A stretch of 64,000 nt of DNA from DASXKD01 sp963762735 (GCA_963762735.1 CAVXMG010000029.1:186001-250000); one strand, 5' to 3'; counted from the first letter of the stretch, positions 41,203 through 50,044 are shown. Numbers and translations are program-made. The notes: generated by a model not told the origin, from the letters alone.

Positions 41203-41861
41203 GACCGGCGCAGCCGGGGCTCGATGATGGCCATCAGCAGGACGCCACCGCCGCCGGCCAGCGCGCAGACCGCGAAGGTGGTCACCGGGCCGCCCCACGC
41301 GCCGCCGGCCGCCACGGCGAGCAGCCAGAGGCCCAGAGCGAGCCGGGCCCAGTTCAGCCGGGCGGCGACTGCGGAAGTGGCGACGAAGACCAGGCCCGCC
41401 GCCAGCATCGGCGCGGTGGCCCCCAGCACGGCCTGCACCGGCCGGCTGGCACCGGCGCTCGCCATCGCGGTCTTCTCGATCAGCAGTGCGGCGTACCCGG
41501 CGACCACGGCCAGCGCGAAGATGCCCCGCTGGACCTCGGACCGGCCGCCGACGCCGCTGGCTGCCCAGTCCACAATCTGCGCGGTGACGACCAGTGCGAT
41601 CAGCAGAAGCAGGAACGACAGCAGCAGGGTCTGCCAGGCCGGCCCGTGAAACGGATGCTGCCCGCGGACCGACAGCCACATCGCGCCATAACCGATCAGC
41701 AGGGCCAGTCCCCAGGTCACGAACAGCAGCGGGCGCCTGACCCGCAACTCGCTCCCGGCCCGCTCCCTGGCCTGCTGCATGATGACCGCTGCGCCCTGGG
41801 CGTCCATGCCCACTGCCGCCGCGGACTCGGGAACATTTCTGGTGCCAGCTTCCTCGCTCAT
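41199..41861 (-). CDS. Multi-pass membrane protein, partner of winged-helix regulator, module 2
   Basis: 220 residues, exactly the length of the module 1 partner. About 50 soluble N-terminal residues (MQQARERAG region) are followed by about six hydrophobic segments. The W-L-S-V-R-G-Q-H-P-F motif is conserved between the two. RBS GGAAGGAG precedes ATG 41861. Three CTTTG-type palindromes lie 20-83 bases upstream. Function unknown. Confidence 0.78.
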   Translation of the reverse strand: MSEEAGTRNVPESAAAVGMDAQGAAVIMQQARERAGSELRVRRPLLFVTWGLALLIGYGAMWLSVRGQHPFHGPAWQTLLLSFLLLLIALVVTAQIVDWAASGVGGRSEVQRGIFALAVVAGYAALLIEKTAMASAGASRPVQAVLGATAPMLAAGLVFVATSAVAARLNWARLALGLWLLAVAAGGAWGGPVTTFAVCALAGGGGVLLMAIIEPRLRRS

Positions 41862-41880
41862 GTCTGGCTCCTTCCCTCAA

Positions 41881-41944
41881 AGCTTTGTAGCACAAAGCTA
41901 GCTCTCTTTGCCCCACAAAGTCAAGCTATCTTTGCATCACAAAG
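41881..41944. promoter_or_regulatory. Three palindromic operators, module 2
   Basis: AGCTTTGTAGCACAAAGCT (41881-41899), CTTTG-CCCCA-CAAAG (41906-41920) and CTTTG-CATCA-CAAAG (41930-41944). Centres are 23 and 24 bases apart, putting all three on nearly one face of the helix. The arrangement mirrors the module 1 array. Confidence 0.8.
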
Positions 41945-42033
41945 TCAAGCGGAGGACAGGCGCTTACGGGGACGACGGCTCAGACCGGAGAGGGGGCCGC
42001 GGTCGAGGGTGGGGAAAGCGCGGTGACTATGGC

Positions 42034-43214
42034 TCAGGCGGAGAGTTCGCGTTCCAGGGGGGTGCGGAAGCGCGGGGTGACCCTGGCCGGGCCCAGCCAC
42101 GCCTGGAGGCTTTCCGCCTCCGTGCTATCGCTGCGGTCGCTGCGGAGCCCGGATCTTCGAGCAGGCGGAACACGACCTCACCGCCCGGGCGCTGCGCCCA
42201 GCCACCCACGATCCGGCCGTCCCACCAGACGGTGGGCCCGATGTTCCCTGAGCGGTCGAACAGCGCGGGCCCGTGGTCGCCGAGGAACCAGCCCCGCTCG
42301 CGCCAGCCCATCGGGGTCGGGTCCAGCGCGGGCAGCAGCGCGGCCCACGGCTCGGCGACCGGCTCCGGATCCTGGTCGCCCGCCAGGACGACGCCCGGGG
42401 TGCCGTCGAGGTCTGCCTCGGCGGTGGCGAGCTGGCCGAGCGCCGCCCGCGCCTGACCGGCCGTCCAGCCGGTCCACCACTGCAGATCGGAAACTGGGGC
42501 CGGGCCGAACGCCAGCAGCCAGCGGCGGGCCAGTTCGGTCCGGGCGTCCGCCGCGGAACCGGCCGGCCAGGGATCGGCCGGCATCCACTCGTACTGGGTG
42601 GAGGTCCAGCCGCCGCGGGGGCGGCCGCGGGCGATCCGCCGCTCCGCCGAGAGCAGCATCAGCACCCGGCTGGTGATGCTGGCGGAGCCGCCGTAGCTCT
42701 TGCCCTCGGCGTAGACGAGCTGGGTGCGCAGCCGCGGCTCATCGCGGGCGAGTTCGGCGCCGGTCGCGGTGCTCCGGGCGGTCAGGGCCTTGACCGTGGC
42801 ATCGCCGACCTCGTCGAGCCAGCGCCCGGCATCGGCGGCAACGCCGGCCGTGGCGAGGTCACGGATCAGCCCTTTGCGCATCCGTTCCGCGACCTGGTCC
42901 GTGCACGCCGCCTGGATGACGGGTGCCAGCCCGGCCGGGACGACGAACATGGTCCGGCGCATGCCGAGCATCCTGAGCAGTTCCTGGTCCTTGTACAGGG
43001 CCCGCTCGACGGCGGCGTGCCCGATCGCACGGTGCCCGTCCGCGCTGCGGGCCCAGGCGGCGAGGTATACCGACGCGGGATCGGTGCCGTGCAGGGCGAT
43101 CATTGCCGCCGCGACCTCGGCAGCCGTCTGCGCCCGGGCCGGCGCCGCCAGGAGGTGCCGGCGAGCCAGCCGGGCCCGCCGCTCCGCCACGGATCCCAGG
43201 GACCGTCTGGTCAC
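42034..43214 (-). CDS. Winged-helix DNA-binding protein (HTH_42/AlkZ-like), C-terminal frameshift
   Basis: About 393 residues. HTH_42 family layout: R-R-A-R-L-A-R-R-H-L-L, MIALHGTDPASVYLAAWAR, M-R-R-T-M-F-V-V-P, then Q-W-W-T-G-W-T and G-W-F-L-G-D-H-G-P-A-L-F-D. Some relatives (AlkX/AlkZ/YcaQ) are DNA glycosylases for crosslinks or alkylated bases; whether this one is catalytic is open. The long frame ends at 42027 with an Arg/Pro-rich tail. A one-base shift near 42130 gives the family-like S-T-E-A-E-S-L-Q-A-W-L-G and an end at 42034 (TPLERELSA), which I prefer. Confidence 0.8.
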
Positions 43215-43235
43215 CAGAGCCTCCTGTGCCCGGTG

Positions 43236-43643
43236 TTAGCCGGCGGGCTCGAGGATGACGACCGGGATCTGCCTGGTGGTCTGCTTCTCGTAGTCGGCGA
43301 AACCCGGGTTGGCGGCCTTGTGCGGTTCCCAGATCTGGTCGCGCTCCGCGCCTTCAGCTACCCGGGCGCGGAGCTTGACCGTCTCGGTGCCGATCTCGGC
43401 CTCCACGTCGGGGTGGGCCAGCAGGTTGTGGTACCAGTCCGGGTTCGTCGGAGCACCGCCCTTGGAGGCGAAGACCGCATAACCGCCCGGCACCGGCCGG
43501 TACATCATCGGGTTCACCCGCTGCTGGCCGGTTCTGGCGCCCACGGTGTGCAGCAGGAGCAGCGGCGCGCCCTCGAACGGGCCGCCGACCTTGCCCTCGT
43601 TGGCACGGAACTCCTCGATGATCTTGCTATTCCAGTCCGCCAT
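43236..43643 (-). CDS. Deazaflavin (F420)-dependent nitroreductase-family protein
   Basis: 135 residues from ATG 43643. Split beta-barrel of the Ddn/FDOR type: LLLLHTVGARTGQQRVNPM, G-G-Y-A-V-F-A-S-K-G-G, N-P-D-W-Y-H-N-L and V-K-L-R-A-R-V. These segments bind F420 in homologues such as mycobacterial Ddn. The natural substrate may be a quinone, but is unknown. Frame is open to 43760 but the added part is not conserved in look. It lies 21 bases after the HTH_42 start on the same strand. Confidence 0.9.
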   Translation of the reverse strand: MADWNSKIIEEFRANEGKVGGPFEGAPLLLLHTVGARTGQQRVNPMMYRPVPGGYAVFASKGGAPTNPDWYHNLLAHPDVEAEIGTETVKLRARVAEGAERDQIWEPHKAANPGFADYEKQTTRQIPVVILEPAG

Positions 43644-43764
43644 CGCCGCAACTCCACTTTCCGGCGTGCGCTGCCGCGCCCGCTGCCACGTCCCGATAGG
43701 CGGCGGCACCGCGGGTGCCGCCCCCATGACCCTAGTCCAGCTCAGGACCTGCGCTGGCAAGCGG

Positions 43765-44337
43765 TCACGCTGTGCCGCGGGAGGAGTCGATTACGACCCC
43801 GGCGTCCCGCAGGGCGGTAAGCGCCTCCCCGGTGGTGACCGGGTCAACCCCTGCGGTCAGCGGGAGCAGCACCCGGGTGGCGAATCCCTCCTGCGCCGCA
43901 TCCAGTGCCGTTGCCCGGACGCAGTAGTCGGTGGCGATGCCGGCCACGTCCAGTTCGTCCACGCCGCGCTCGCGCAGCCAGGCCGCCAGCAGCGTGCCCG
44001 CTTCGTCGATGCCCTCGAACCCGCTGTAGGCCGCGGCGTGGGCGCCTTTGCTGAACACCGCCTCCAGCCGGCTGGTATCCAGGTCCGGGTGGAACTCGGC
44101 GCCTGCCGTGCCGGCCACGCAATGCGGCGGCCAGGACCGGGCGAAGTCCGGGTGATCGGAGAAGTGATCGCCGGGATCGATGTGATGGTCCCGCGAGGCG
44201 ACCACGTGGGCGTAGCTGCCGCCCTCGGCCGCCAGGTAGGCGCTTATCGCCGCCGCCACCGCCGAACCGCCGGTCACGGCCAGCGAGCCGCCCTCACAGA
44301 AGTCGTTCTGCACATCCACGACAATCAGCGCGCGCAT
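43765..44337 (-). CDS. pncA: Nicotinamidase
   Basis: 190 residues, isochorismatase fold. Catalytic triad visible as Asp in V-D-V-Q-N-D-F (about 10), Lys in FSKG (about 96) and Cys in A-T-D-Y-C-V-R (about 138). The metal site is in A-S-R-D-H-H-I-D. It turns nicotinamide into nicotinate. Two genes upstream on the same strand is nicotinate phosphoribosyltransferase, the next enzyme, so this is an NAD salvage group. Confidence 0.94.
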   Translation of the reverse strand: MRALIVVDVQNDFCEGGSLAVTGGSAVAAAISAYLAAEGGSYAHVVASRDHHIDPGDHFSDHPDFARSWPPHCVAGTAGAEFHPDLDTSRLEAVFSKGAHAAAYSGFEGIDEAGTLLAAWLRERGVDELDVAGIATDYCVRATALDAAQEGFATRVLLPLTAGVDPVTTGEALTALRDAGVVIDSSRGTA

Positions 44338-44370
44338 GCGCCGAGCATAGGGCGCGGACCCAGGTCAAGG

Positions 44371-44844
44371 TCAGGCGCTGGCGGCAACGGCGGCCGGGGT
44401 GCCGCCGGTGATGCGGACAAGTTCGCCGAACGAGGTCGAGAACACCGTGTGCGCGTGGCCGGCCGCCGCCCACACCACGTCGTAGGAGCCGAGTTCGGTA
44501 TCCACCAGCGTGCGCAGCGGGGCCGGGTGGCCGACCGGGGCCACCCCGCCGATCACCTGGCCGGTGGAGCGGCGGACGAACTCGGGGTCGGCCCGCTTGA
44601 CCTTGTCCGCGCCGACCAGGGCGGCCACCCGGCCGGTGTCCACCCGGTGCGCACCGCTGGTCAGCACCAGCAGCGGCGCGCCGTCCGCGCTGAAGACCAG
44701 GCTGTTGGCGATCGCCCCGACCTCGCAGCCGAGCTGGGCCGCCGCGGTCGCTGCGGTGGGGGCGGGCTCGGGCAGTTCCCTGATGTCCCCGGTCACGCCA
44801 AGCTCGCGGAGCACACCGGCAACTTTGATCGCGGTGGGATGCAT
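44371..44844 (-). CDS. YbaK/EbsC-type aminoacyl-tRNA deacylase
   Basis: 157 residues from ATG 44844 (GTG 44850 also possible). YbaK fold: T-A-A-T-A-A-A-Q-L-G, the core A-I-A-N-S-L-V-F and R-V-D-T-G-R-V. Homologues remove Cys from mischarged tRNA-Pro or similar. The G-V-A-P-V-G-H loop is conserved. Cytosolic. It is embedded between the two NAD salvage genes, a placement seen in other actinobacteria only from memory. Confidence 0.88.
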   Translation of the reverse strand: MHPTAIKVAGVLRELGVTGDIRELPEPAPTAATAAAQLGCEVGAIANSLVFSADGAPLLVLTSGAHRVDTGRVAALVGADKVKRADPEFVRRSTGQVIGGVAPVGHPAPLRTLVDTELGSYDVVWAAAGHAHTVFSTSFGELVRITGGTPAAVAASA

Positions 44845-44926
44845 GCCCACAGGCTACTGACCAGCCGTAGGGGCGCCCATAGATTATTGGTGCGGCCGCC
44901 TGTTGCACTCGCGAACCACGTCCACC

Positions 44927-44950
44927 AGGCCTGAGCCCCCGGGCCAGCAC
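44927..44950 (-). repeat. Dispersed palindromic repeat, copy 10 (truncated)
   Basis: Minus-strand reading: AGTGCTGGCCCGGGGGCTCA then GGCC. A short copy whose left end touches the stop of the nicotinate phosphoribosyltransferase gene. Confidence 0.55.
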
Positions 44951-46281
44951 TAGCCGCCGTTCGGCTCGAACAGCGTAGGGATCGCCGGGTAGCCGCGGGA
45001 GAGCTGCAGCGCGTGCGGGGGCAGTTCGGCCAGCACGGCCTGGTGCCGCTCCCTGGCCATGGCCAGCGGTTCGGCGCCCACCATCTCCCCGTCGCGCACC
45101 AGGGGCTGCAGCAGCGGGCGGTCGGACCGCGACGGCGCAGGCGGAACCAGGCTGACCACCTCGGCCTCGGCGACTCCCGCCTGGTCGCGGTGCCGGACCG
45201 CCCACTTGCGCCCGCCCCGGCTCGGCTTGCCGACCGAGCGCTTGGCCACCGGGTGCAGCTCGCCGCTGGCGTCCTGGGCCCGCGCCACCAGCTTGTACAC
45301 CAGGGCCGCGGTCGGCGCCCCGGAGCCGGTGACCAGCGCGGTGCCGACCCCGTACCCGTCGACGGGGGAGGCGGCCAGCGCCGCGATCGAGTGCTCGTCC
45401 AGGTCGCCGGTGAGCACGATCCTGGTCCGGTGTGCCCCCAGCTCGTCCAGCAGCGCGCGCACCCGCCGCGCCACCACCGGCAGGTCACCGCTGTCGATCC
45501 GGACCGCGCCCAGGCCCGGCCCGGCCAGCTCCACCGCCTGGCGCACCGCCCGGTCCACGTCGTAGGTGTCCACAAGCAGGGTGGTGTCGCTGCCCTGGGC
45601 GGCGAGCTGGGTCTGGAATGCCTGCCGCTCGCTGTCGTGCACCAGGGTGAAGGCGTGCGCGCTTGTGCCGCGGGTGGGCACCCCGTACTCCAGGCCCGCC
45701 TCCAGGTTCGAGGTGGTGGCGAAGCCTGCCAGGTAGGCGGCCCGTGCGCTGGCCACAGCGGCGCGCTCGTGGGTGCGCCGGGAGCCCATCTCGATCAGCG
45801 GACGCCCGCCCGCCGCGGTCACCATTCGCGAGGCGGCCGAGGCGATTGCGCAGTCGTGGTTCAGGATCGACAGGATCAGCGTCTCCAGGATCACGGCCTG
45901 CGCGAACGGGGCCGCCACCACCAGGATGGGGGAGCCGGGGAAGTAGCAGTCGCCCTCGGCGTAGCCCCAGATGTCACCGGTGAACCGGTACGACTCCAGG
46001 TACCGGAGGGTGGCGGCGTCGATCACCCCGGTGTTCTGCAGGAACTCCAGCTCACCGGGCCCGAACCGGAACCGCCGGAGCGCTTCGAGCAGCCGCCCGG
46101 GTCCCGCGACCACCCCGTACCGCCGGCCGTAGGGCAGGTACCGCGCGAACACCTCGAACACCGACTGCCGCTGGGCCGCGCCGCTGCGCAGCGCCCCGGT
46201 CAGCATGGTCAGCTCGTAGTGATCGGTGAGCAGGGCCGTGCTCGCGCCCGTCGCCTGGCCCCCCGCACCTGGATCCGTCAC
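44950..46281 (-). CDS. pncB: Nicotinate phosphoribosyltransferase
   Basis: 443 residues from GTG 46281 (VTDPGAGG, then S-T-A-L-L-T-D-H-Y-E-L-T-M). It makes nicotinate mononucleotide from nicotinate and PRPP, the entry step of the Preiss-Handler route. Seen: F-E-V-F-A-R-Y-L-P-Y-G-R-R-Y-G-V, I-E-M-G-S-R-R-T-H (catalytic His), and the PRPP-contact region V-R-I-D-S-G-D-L and V-L-T-G-D-L-D-E. It is divergent from clpS, as in Mycobacterium tuberculosis (pncB1-clpS). Confidence 0.95.
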   Translation of the reverse strand: MTDPGAGGQATGASTALLTDHYELTMLTGALRSGAAQRQSVFEVFARYLPYGRRYGVVAGPGRLLEALRRFRFGPGELEFLQNTGVIDAATLRYLESYRFTGDIWGYAEGDCYFPGSPILVVAAPFAQAVILETLILSILNHDCAIASAASRMVTAAGGRPLIEMGSRRTHERAAVASARAAYLAGFATTSNLEAGLEYGVPTRGTSAHAFTLVHDSERQAFQTQLAAQGSDTTLLVDTYDVDRAVRQAVELAGPGLGAVRIDSGDLPVVARRVRALLDELGAHRTRIVLTGDLDEHSIAALAASPVDGYGVGTALVTGSGAPTAALVYKLVARAQDASGELHPVAKRSVGKPSRGGRKWAVRHRDQAGVAEAEVVSLVPPAPSRSDRPLLQPLVRDGEMVGAEPLAMARERHQAVLAELPPHALQLSRGYPAIPTLFEPNGG

Positions 46282-46403
46282 GAATGGAAGACTACGGATA
46301 GCGTCGGCCTGGCATCTGGCCAGGCCGGCCAACCGGTCTGCCTGGCGACAGGGCCAGCGCCGATGGGGGAAACTGGGAGAGGGGCCGAGGAGGTGACGAA
46401 CCA

Positions 46404-46694
46404 GTGAGCGTGGCGCCCGCAGAGGTGGAGCGGCCCGAGGCCGATGAGGATGTGGTGCCCGATACGCCCTGGGTGACGATCGTCTGGAACGATCCGGTCA
46501 ATCTCATGTCGTATGTCACTTACGTATTCCAGAAGGTGTTCGGCTACGCCAAGCCGCGGGCCGAGAAGCTCATGCTGGACGTGCACCACAAGGGCAAGGC
46601 GGTGGTCTCGTCGGGGACGCGCGAGATCATGGAACGGGACGCCGAGGTCCTGCACGGCTACGGCCTGTGGGCCACGGTGAGCCACGACCGGTGA
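46404..46694 (+). CDS. clpS: ATP-dependent Clp protease adaptor
   Basis: 96 residues from GTG 46404. ClpS core: W-V-T-I-V-W-N-D-P-V-N-L-M-S-Y-V (N-degron pocket with the Asn-Asp pair), V-F-G-Y-A, and V-H-H-K-G-K-A-V-V (His of the binding pocket). It delivers N-end-rule substrates to ClpCP or ClpAP. Its GTGA end overlaps the DUF2017 start. Confidence 0.97.
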   Translation: MSVAPAEVERPEADEDVVPDTPWVTIVWNDPVNLMSYVTYVFQKVFGYAKPRAEKLMLDVHHKGKAVVSSGTREIMERDAEVLHGYGLWATVSHDR

Positions 46695-47317
46695 GCGACC
46701 CGGTCGACCATGCCGGCGCCCCGGAGATCGCGGAGGAAATAATGGCGGGCTTCCGGCGCACGGCGCGGGGGGTATCCGCGCGCTTCACCGCTGGCCAGGC
46801 CGGAATCCTCCGCAACCTGGTGGCCCAGGTCGCGGACCTGGTCGGCGGCCCCGGCGCGGCGGAGGCGCCGCCCGCGGAAGGACCAGGCGAAGCGGCCGAC
46901 GGCCTGCCCACGGACTTCGCCGCGATACTCGCCACGGACGGCCCGCCGGCGCCGCCGGAGGACCCGGTGCTCGCCAGGCTCCTCCCCGATGCCTACGGCG
47001 ACGACCCGGAGGCGGCGGGGGAGTTCCGCCGGTACACCGAGCATGATCTGCGCTCGGGCAAGGTGGCGGCGGCCCAGACCGTGCTCGCGACGCTCCCGGC
47101 CGACGGTGGCCGGGTGCGGCTGTCGGCCGGGGACGCGGAGGCATGGCTGCGGTCGCTCAACGACGTGCGGCTCGCACTGGGGGTGGTGCTCGGCATCACC
47201 GAGGACTACGAGCGTGAGTTCGGCGAACTGGATCCCGACGATCCGCGCGAGGCCTACCTGCACGTCTACGACTTCCTGACGTTCCTGCAGGAGACCCTGG
47301 TCCGCGCGCTGCGGTGA
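46691..47317 (+). CDS. DUF2017 family protein
   Basis: 208 residues from GTG 46691, four-base overlap with clpS. Helical, acidic in the middle. The conserved C-terminal part reads DAEAWLRSLNDVRLALG, then L-H-V-Y-D-F-L-T-F-L-Q-E-T-L. Orthologues always follow clpS in actinobacteria (Rv1332 position), suggesting a link with Clp, but function is not known. Confidence 0.9.
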   Translation: MSDPVDHAGAPEIAEEIMAGFRRTARGVSARFTAGQAGILRNLVAQVADLVGGPGAAEAPPAEGPGEAADGLPTDFAAILATDGPPAPPEDPVLARLLPDAYGDDPEAAGEFRRYTEHDLRSGKVAAAQTVLATLPADGGRVRLSAGDAEAWLRSLNDVRLALGVVLGITEDYEREFGELDPDDPREAYLHVYDFLTFLQETLVRALR

Positions 47318-47348
47318 TGGCCCCTATCGGGGCGGCTACGCTCGCCCC

Positions 47349-47807
47349 ATGCTGACGATCAGTTCTTTGCTCTACGAGAAGATCGTGGCTCATGCCCGTG
47401 CCGACCATCCGGACGAGGCGTGCGGGGTTATCGCGGGCCCCGCCGGCAGCGACCGCCCGGAGCGGTTCATCGCCATGCTCAACGCCGAGCGGTCCCCTAC
47501 GTTCTACCGGTTCGACTCGCTGGAGCAGTTGCGGGTGTGGCGGGAGATGGACGACCGCGACGAGGAGCCGGTGGTCATCTACCACTCGCACACCGCCACG
47601 GAGGCCTACCCGTCCCGCACCGACATCTCCTACGCCAGTGAGCCCGGGGCACACTACGTCCTGGTCTCCACCCGGGAGCCGGACCGGGTCGAGTTCCGGT
47701 CATTCCGTATCGTGGATGGCGAAGTGACCGAGGAGGAAGTGCGGATCACCGGGGGGGATGGCGCCGCGGAGGCAGGCACTGGGGACGGTGCCGCAGCGGC
47801 GGAATGA
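47349..47807 (+). CDS. mec: JAMM/MPN+ metallopeptidase, CysO-cysteine peptidase
   Basis: 152 residues. JAMM zinc motif I-Y-H-S-H-T, then S-R-T-D-I (the usual HxH...S...D, residues about 78-91) plus an upstream Glu in P-D-E-A-C-G. In M. tuberculosis Mec releases cysteine from the CysO-cysteine adduct. Here mec, cysO and cysM are consecutive on one strand. A 15-residue Ala/Gly tail is not conserved. Confidence 0.94.
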   Translation: MLTISSLLYEKIVAHARADHPDEACGVIAGPAGSDRPERFIAMLNAERSPTFYRFDSLEQLRVWREMDDRDEEPVVIYHSHTATEAYPSRTDISYASEPGAHYVLVSTREPDRVEFRSFRIVDGEVTEEEVRITGGDGAAEAGTGDGAAAAE

Positions 47808-47904
47808 TCCCGTCGGCCCGCCGGTTGAAACGAGCGACAAACCGAAGTCCCTGACGACCGCAACTGCCACGCCCCGCGGGGGCGCACACACTGGAGCACC
47901 GTCC

Positions 47905-48183
47905 ATGGCCATCGAGGTCCGCATCCCGACCATCCTTCGTACCTACACCGACGGCGCGAAGTCGGTCGAGGGCTCGGGCGGCACGCTCGCCGAGTTGCTC
48001 GGGGACCTGGACTCCCGGCACCAGGGGCTGCGGGAGCGGCTGGTCGATGACGCCGGGCTGCGGCGTTTCGTCAACGTGTACCTCAACGACGAGGACGTAC
48101 GGTTCCTCGGCGGCCTCGAGACGCCGGTCACGGACGGTGACACCGTGACCGTGCTGCCCGCGGTGGCCGGCGGAAGCCGCTGA
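47905..48183 (+). CDS. cysO: Ubiquitin-like sulfur carrier
   Basis: 92 residues from ATG 47905. Beta-grasp MoaD/ThiS fold: E-V-R-I-P-T-I-L-R, V-N-V-Y-L-N-D-E-D and T-V-T-V-L-P-A-V-A-G-G. The carrier form should end in Gly-Gly, but two more residues (Ser-Arg) follow. They must be removed before the thiocarboxylate can form, possibly by the adjacent JAMM peptidase, as known for QbsE/QbsD. It passes sulfur to CysM for cysteine synthesis. Confidence 0.94.
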   Translation: MAIEVRIPTILRTYTDGAKSVEGSGGTLAELLGDLDSRHQGLRERLVDDAGLRRFVNVYLNDEDVRFLGGLETPVTDGDTVTVLPAVAGGSR

Positions 48184-48249
48184 GCCACCCGGCGGAGGCG
48201 ATCCGCGCCGTACTGCCAGGCCAGCCGACAGGCGCGCGACAGGAGCCCG

Positions 48250-49197
48250 ATGCGTTACGACTCGCTTCTCGACTCGCTGGGCGGGACCCCGCTGGTGGGG
48301 TTGCCCCGGTTGTCACCGGCACCGGACGTGCGGCTGTGGGCCAAGCTCGAGGACAGGAACCCGACCGGGTCCGTCAAGGACCGCCCGGCGTTCTTCATGG
48401 TCGAGCAGGCGGAGAAGGAAGGGCTGCTGGCCCGCGGCGCCACCATCCTCGAGCCGACCTCCGGGAACACCGGGATCTCCCTGGCCATGATCGCGCACCT
48501 GCGCGGTTACCAGATGATCTGCGTCATGCCCGAGAACACCTCGACCGAGCGCAGGCAGATCCTGGAGATGTACGGGGCGCAGATCATCTTCTCGCCCGCC
48601 GCGGGCGGGTCCAACGAGGCGGTCAGGGTGGCGCGCAGGCTCGCCGCCGAGCACCCCGACTGGGTGATGCTCTACCAGTACGGGAATGAGGCGAACGCCC
48701 GGGCGCACTACGCCACCACGGGCCCCGAGCTGCTTGCCGACCTGCCCGGCATCACGCATTTCGTGGCCGGCCTCGGCACCACGGGCACCCTCATGGGCGT
48801 GGGCCGCTACCTGCGCGAGCAGGTGCCCGGGGTGACCATCGTGGCGGCGGAGCCGCGCTACGGCGAGCTGGTCTACGGGCTCCGCAACGTGGACGAGGGC
48901 TTCGTCCCCGAGCTCTACGACGCCTCGGTGCTGACCACGCGGTTCTCGGTCTCCGCCAGCGACGCGCTGCGCCGCACCAGGGAACTGCTCGACGCCGAGG
49001 GCATCTTCGCCGGGATATCGACCGGCTGCGCGCTGCACGCGGCACTGGCCATGGCCGCCAAGGCGCGAAAGGCCGGCCAGCGGGCCGACATTGCCCTCAT
49101 CGTCGCCGACGCCGGCTGGAAGTACCTGTCCACCGGAGCGTACTCGGGCACCCTGGATGAGGCAGAAGCGCGCCTGGAGGGCCAACTGTGGGCATGA
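48250..49197 (+). CDS. cysM: O-phosphoserine sulfhydrylase (CysO-dependent cysteine synthase)
   Basis: 315 residues. PLP enzyme of the cysteine synthase group: Lys in T-G-S-V-K-D-R-P, substrate loop E-P-T-S-G-N-T-G-I-S, G-T-T-G-T-L-M-G for phosphate and G-I-S-T-G-C near the end. The CysO partner next door marks it as CysM and not CysK. ATGA overlap with the following thioesterase gene. Confidence 0.95.
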   Translation: MRYDSLLDSLGGTPLVGLPRLSPAPDVRLWAKLEDRNPTGSVKDRPAFFMVEQAEKEGLLARGATILEPTSGNTGISLAMIAHLRGYQMICVMPENTSTERRQILEMYGAQIIFSPAAGGSNEAVRVARRLAAEHPDWVMLYQYGNEANARAHYATTGPELLADLPGITHFVAGLGTTGTLMGVGRYLREQVPGVTIVAAEPRYGELVYGLRNVDEGFVPELYDASVLTTRFSVSASDALRRTRELLDAEGIFAGISTGCALHAALAMAAKARKAGQRADIALIVADAGWKYLSTGAYSGTLDEAEARLEGQLWA

Positions 49198-50030
49198 CCG
49201 CGTTCGACGAGGCGACCGCGGTCACGCCGGAGGGCGACGGCTGTTATGCCATCCGGCCCGATGAGCGGTTCGCCATCGTGTCCGGCGACGGGTCGGTCGG
49301 CGCGGTGAACGGCGGCGTTCTCCTTGCCACCGTGCTGCGGGCGGTGCTGGACACCTCGCCGCATCCGGACCCGGTCGCGACCAGTGCACACTTCCTCAGG
49401 GTGCCCCGCCTCGAGAAGGCGCGGGTTGAGGTCACCTGGCTCAAGCAGGGCAAGACCGCGGCCACGGCCCGCGCGGCGCTGCTGCAGGACGGTGCCTGCG
49501 TGCTGGACACCACCGTCACCACGGGGACGCTCGGCGATCCAGGTGACGGCAGCCTGTGCTGGACCGGCGAACCGCCGGTGCTGCCACCGGTCGAAGAATG
49601 CACCGGGTTCGCCGACTTCGCCGGGGCCACCAGGCGTACCGGCTATGCCGGCCAGGTCGACCTGCGCCTCGACCCGGCGACCTCGGGCTGGCTGCGGGGC
49701 CAGCCGCAGGGGGTGCCGGAGATGCGCGGCTATTTCCGGCTGCGCGAGGAGCGCCCGCCCGACGCCTACCTGCTCGCACTGGCGGTGGACGCGCTGCCCC
49801 CGGTGATCTTCGGCATCGCGCGCGCGGGCTGGTCGCCGACCGTGGAGCTCACCTGGCACATGCGCGCGGTGCCAGCGCCCGGGCTGCTGCGGCTGGCGGC
49901 CAGGTCCCGGCATGTCAGCGGCGGCTGGTTCGACGAGGAATCCGAGGTCTGGGACTCGGCCGGCCGCCTGGTCGCGCAGAGCCGCCAGATCGCCCGGGTG
50001 GGCCGCGGCCGCGGCGGCCCGGCCGCCTGA
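49194..50030 (+). CDS. Thioesterase-family protein (double hot-dog, TesB-like)
   Basis: 278 residues from ATG 49194, overlapping the cysM stop. Two hot-dog folds are expected. Readable parts are G-A-V-N-G-G-V-L-L-A-T-V near residue 40 and S-P-T-V-E-L-T-W-H-M-R-A (about 220). No catalytic residue can be fixed by eye. It probably hydrolyses an acyl-CoA. In M. tuberculosis a rhomboid gene and murI occupy this place between cysM and the MBL gene, so its insertion in the operon is lineage-specific. Confidence 0.8.
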   Translation: MTAFDEATAVTPEGDGCYAIRPDERFAIVSGDGSVGAVNGGVLLATVLRAVLDTSPHPDPVATSAHFLRVPRLEKARVEVTWLKQGKTAATARAALLQDGACVLDTTVTTGTLGDPGDGSLCWTGEPPVLPPVEECTGFADFAGATRRTGYAGQVDLRLDPATSGWLRGQPQGVPEMRGYFRLREERPPDAYLLALAVDALPPVIFGIARAGWSPTVELTWHMRAVPAPGLLRLAARSRHVSGGWFDEESEVWDSAGRLVAQSRQIARVGRGRGGPAA

Positions 50031-50044
50031 CTACGCTGGTCGCC

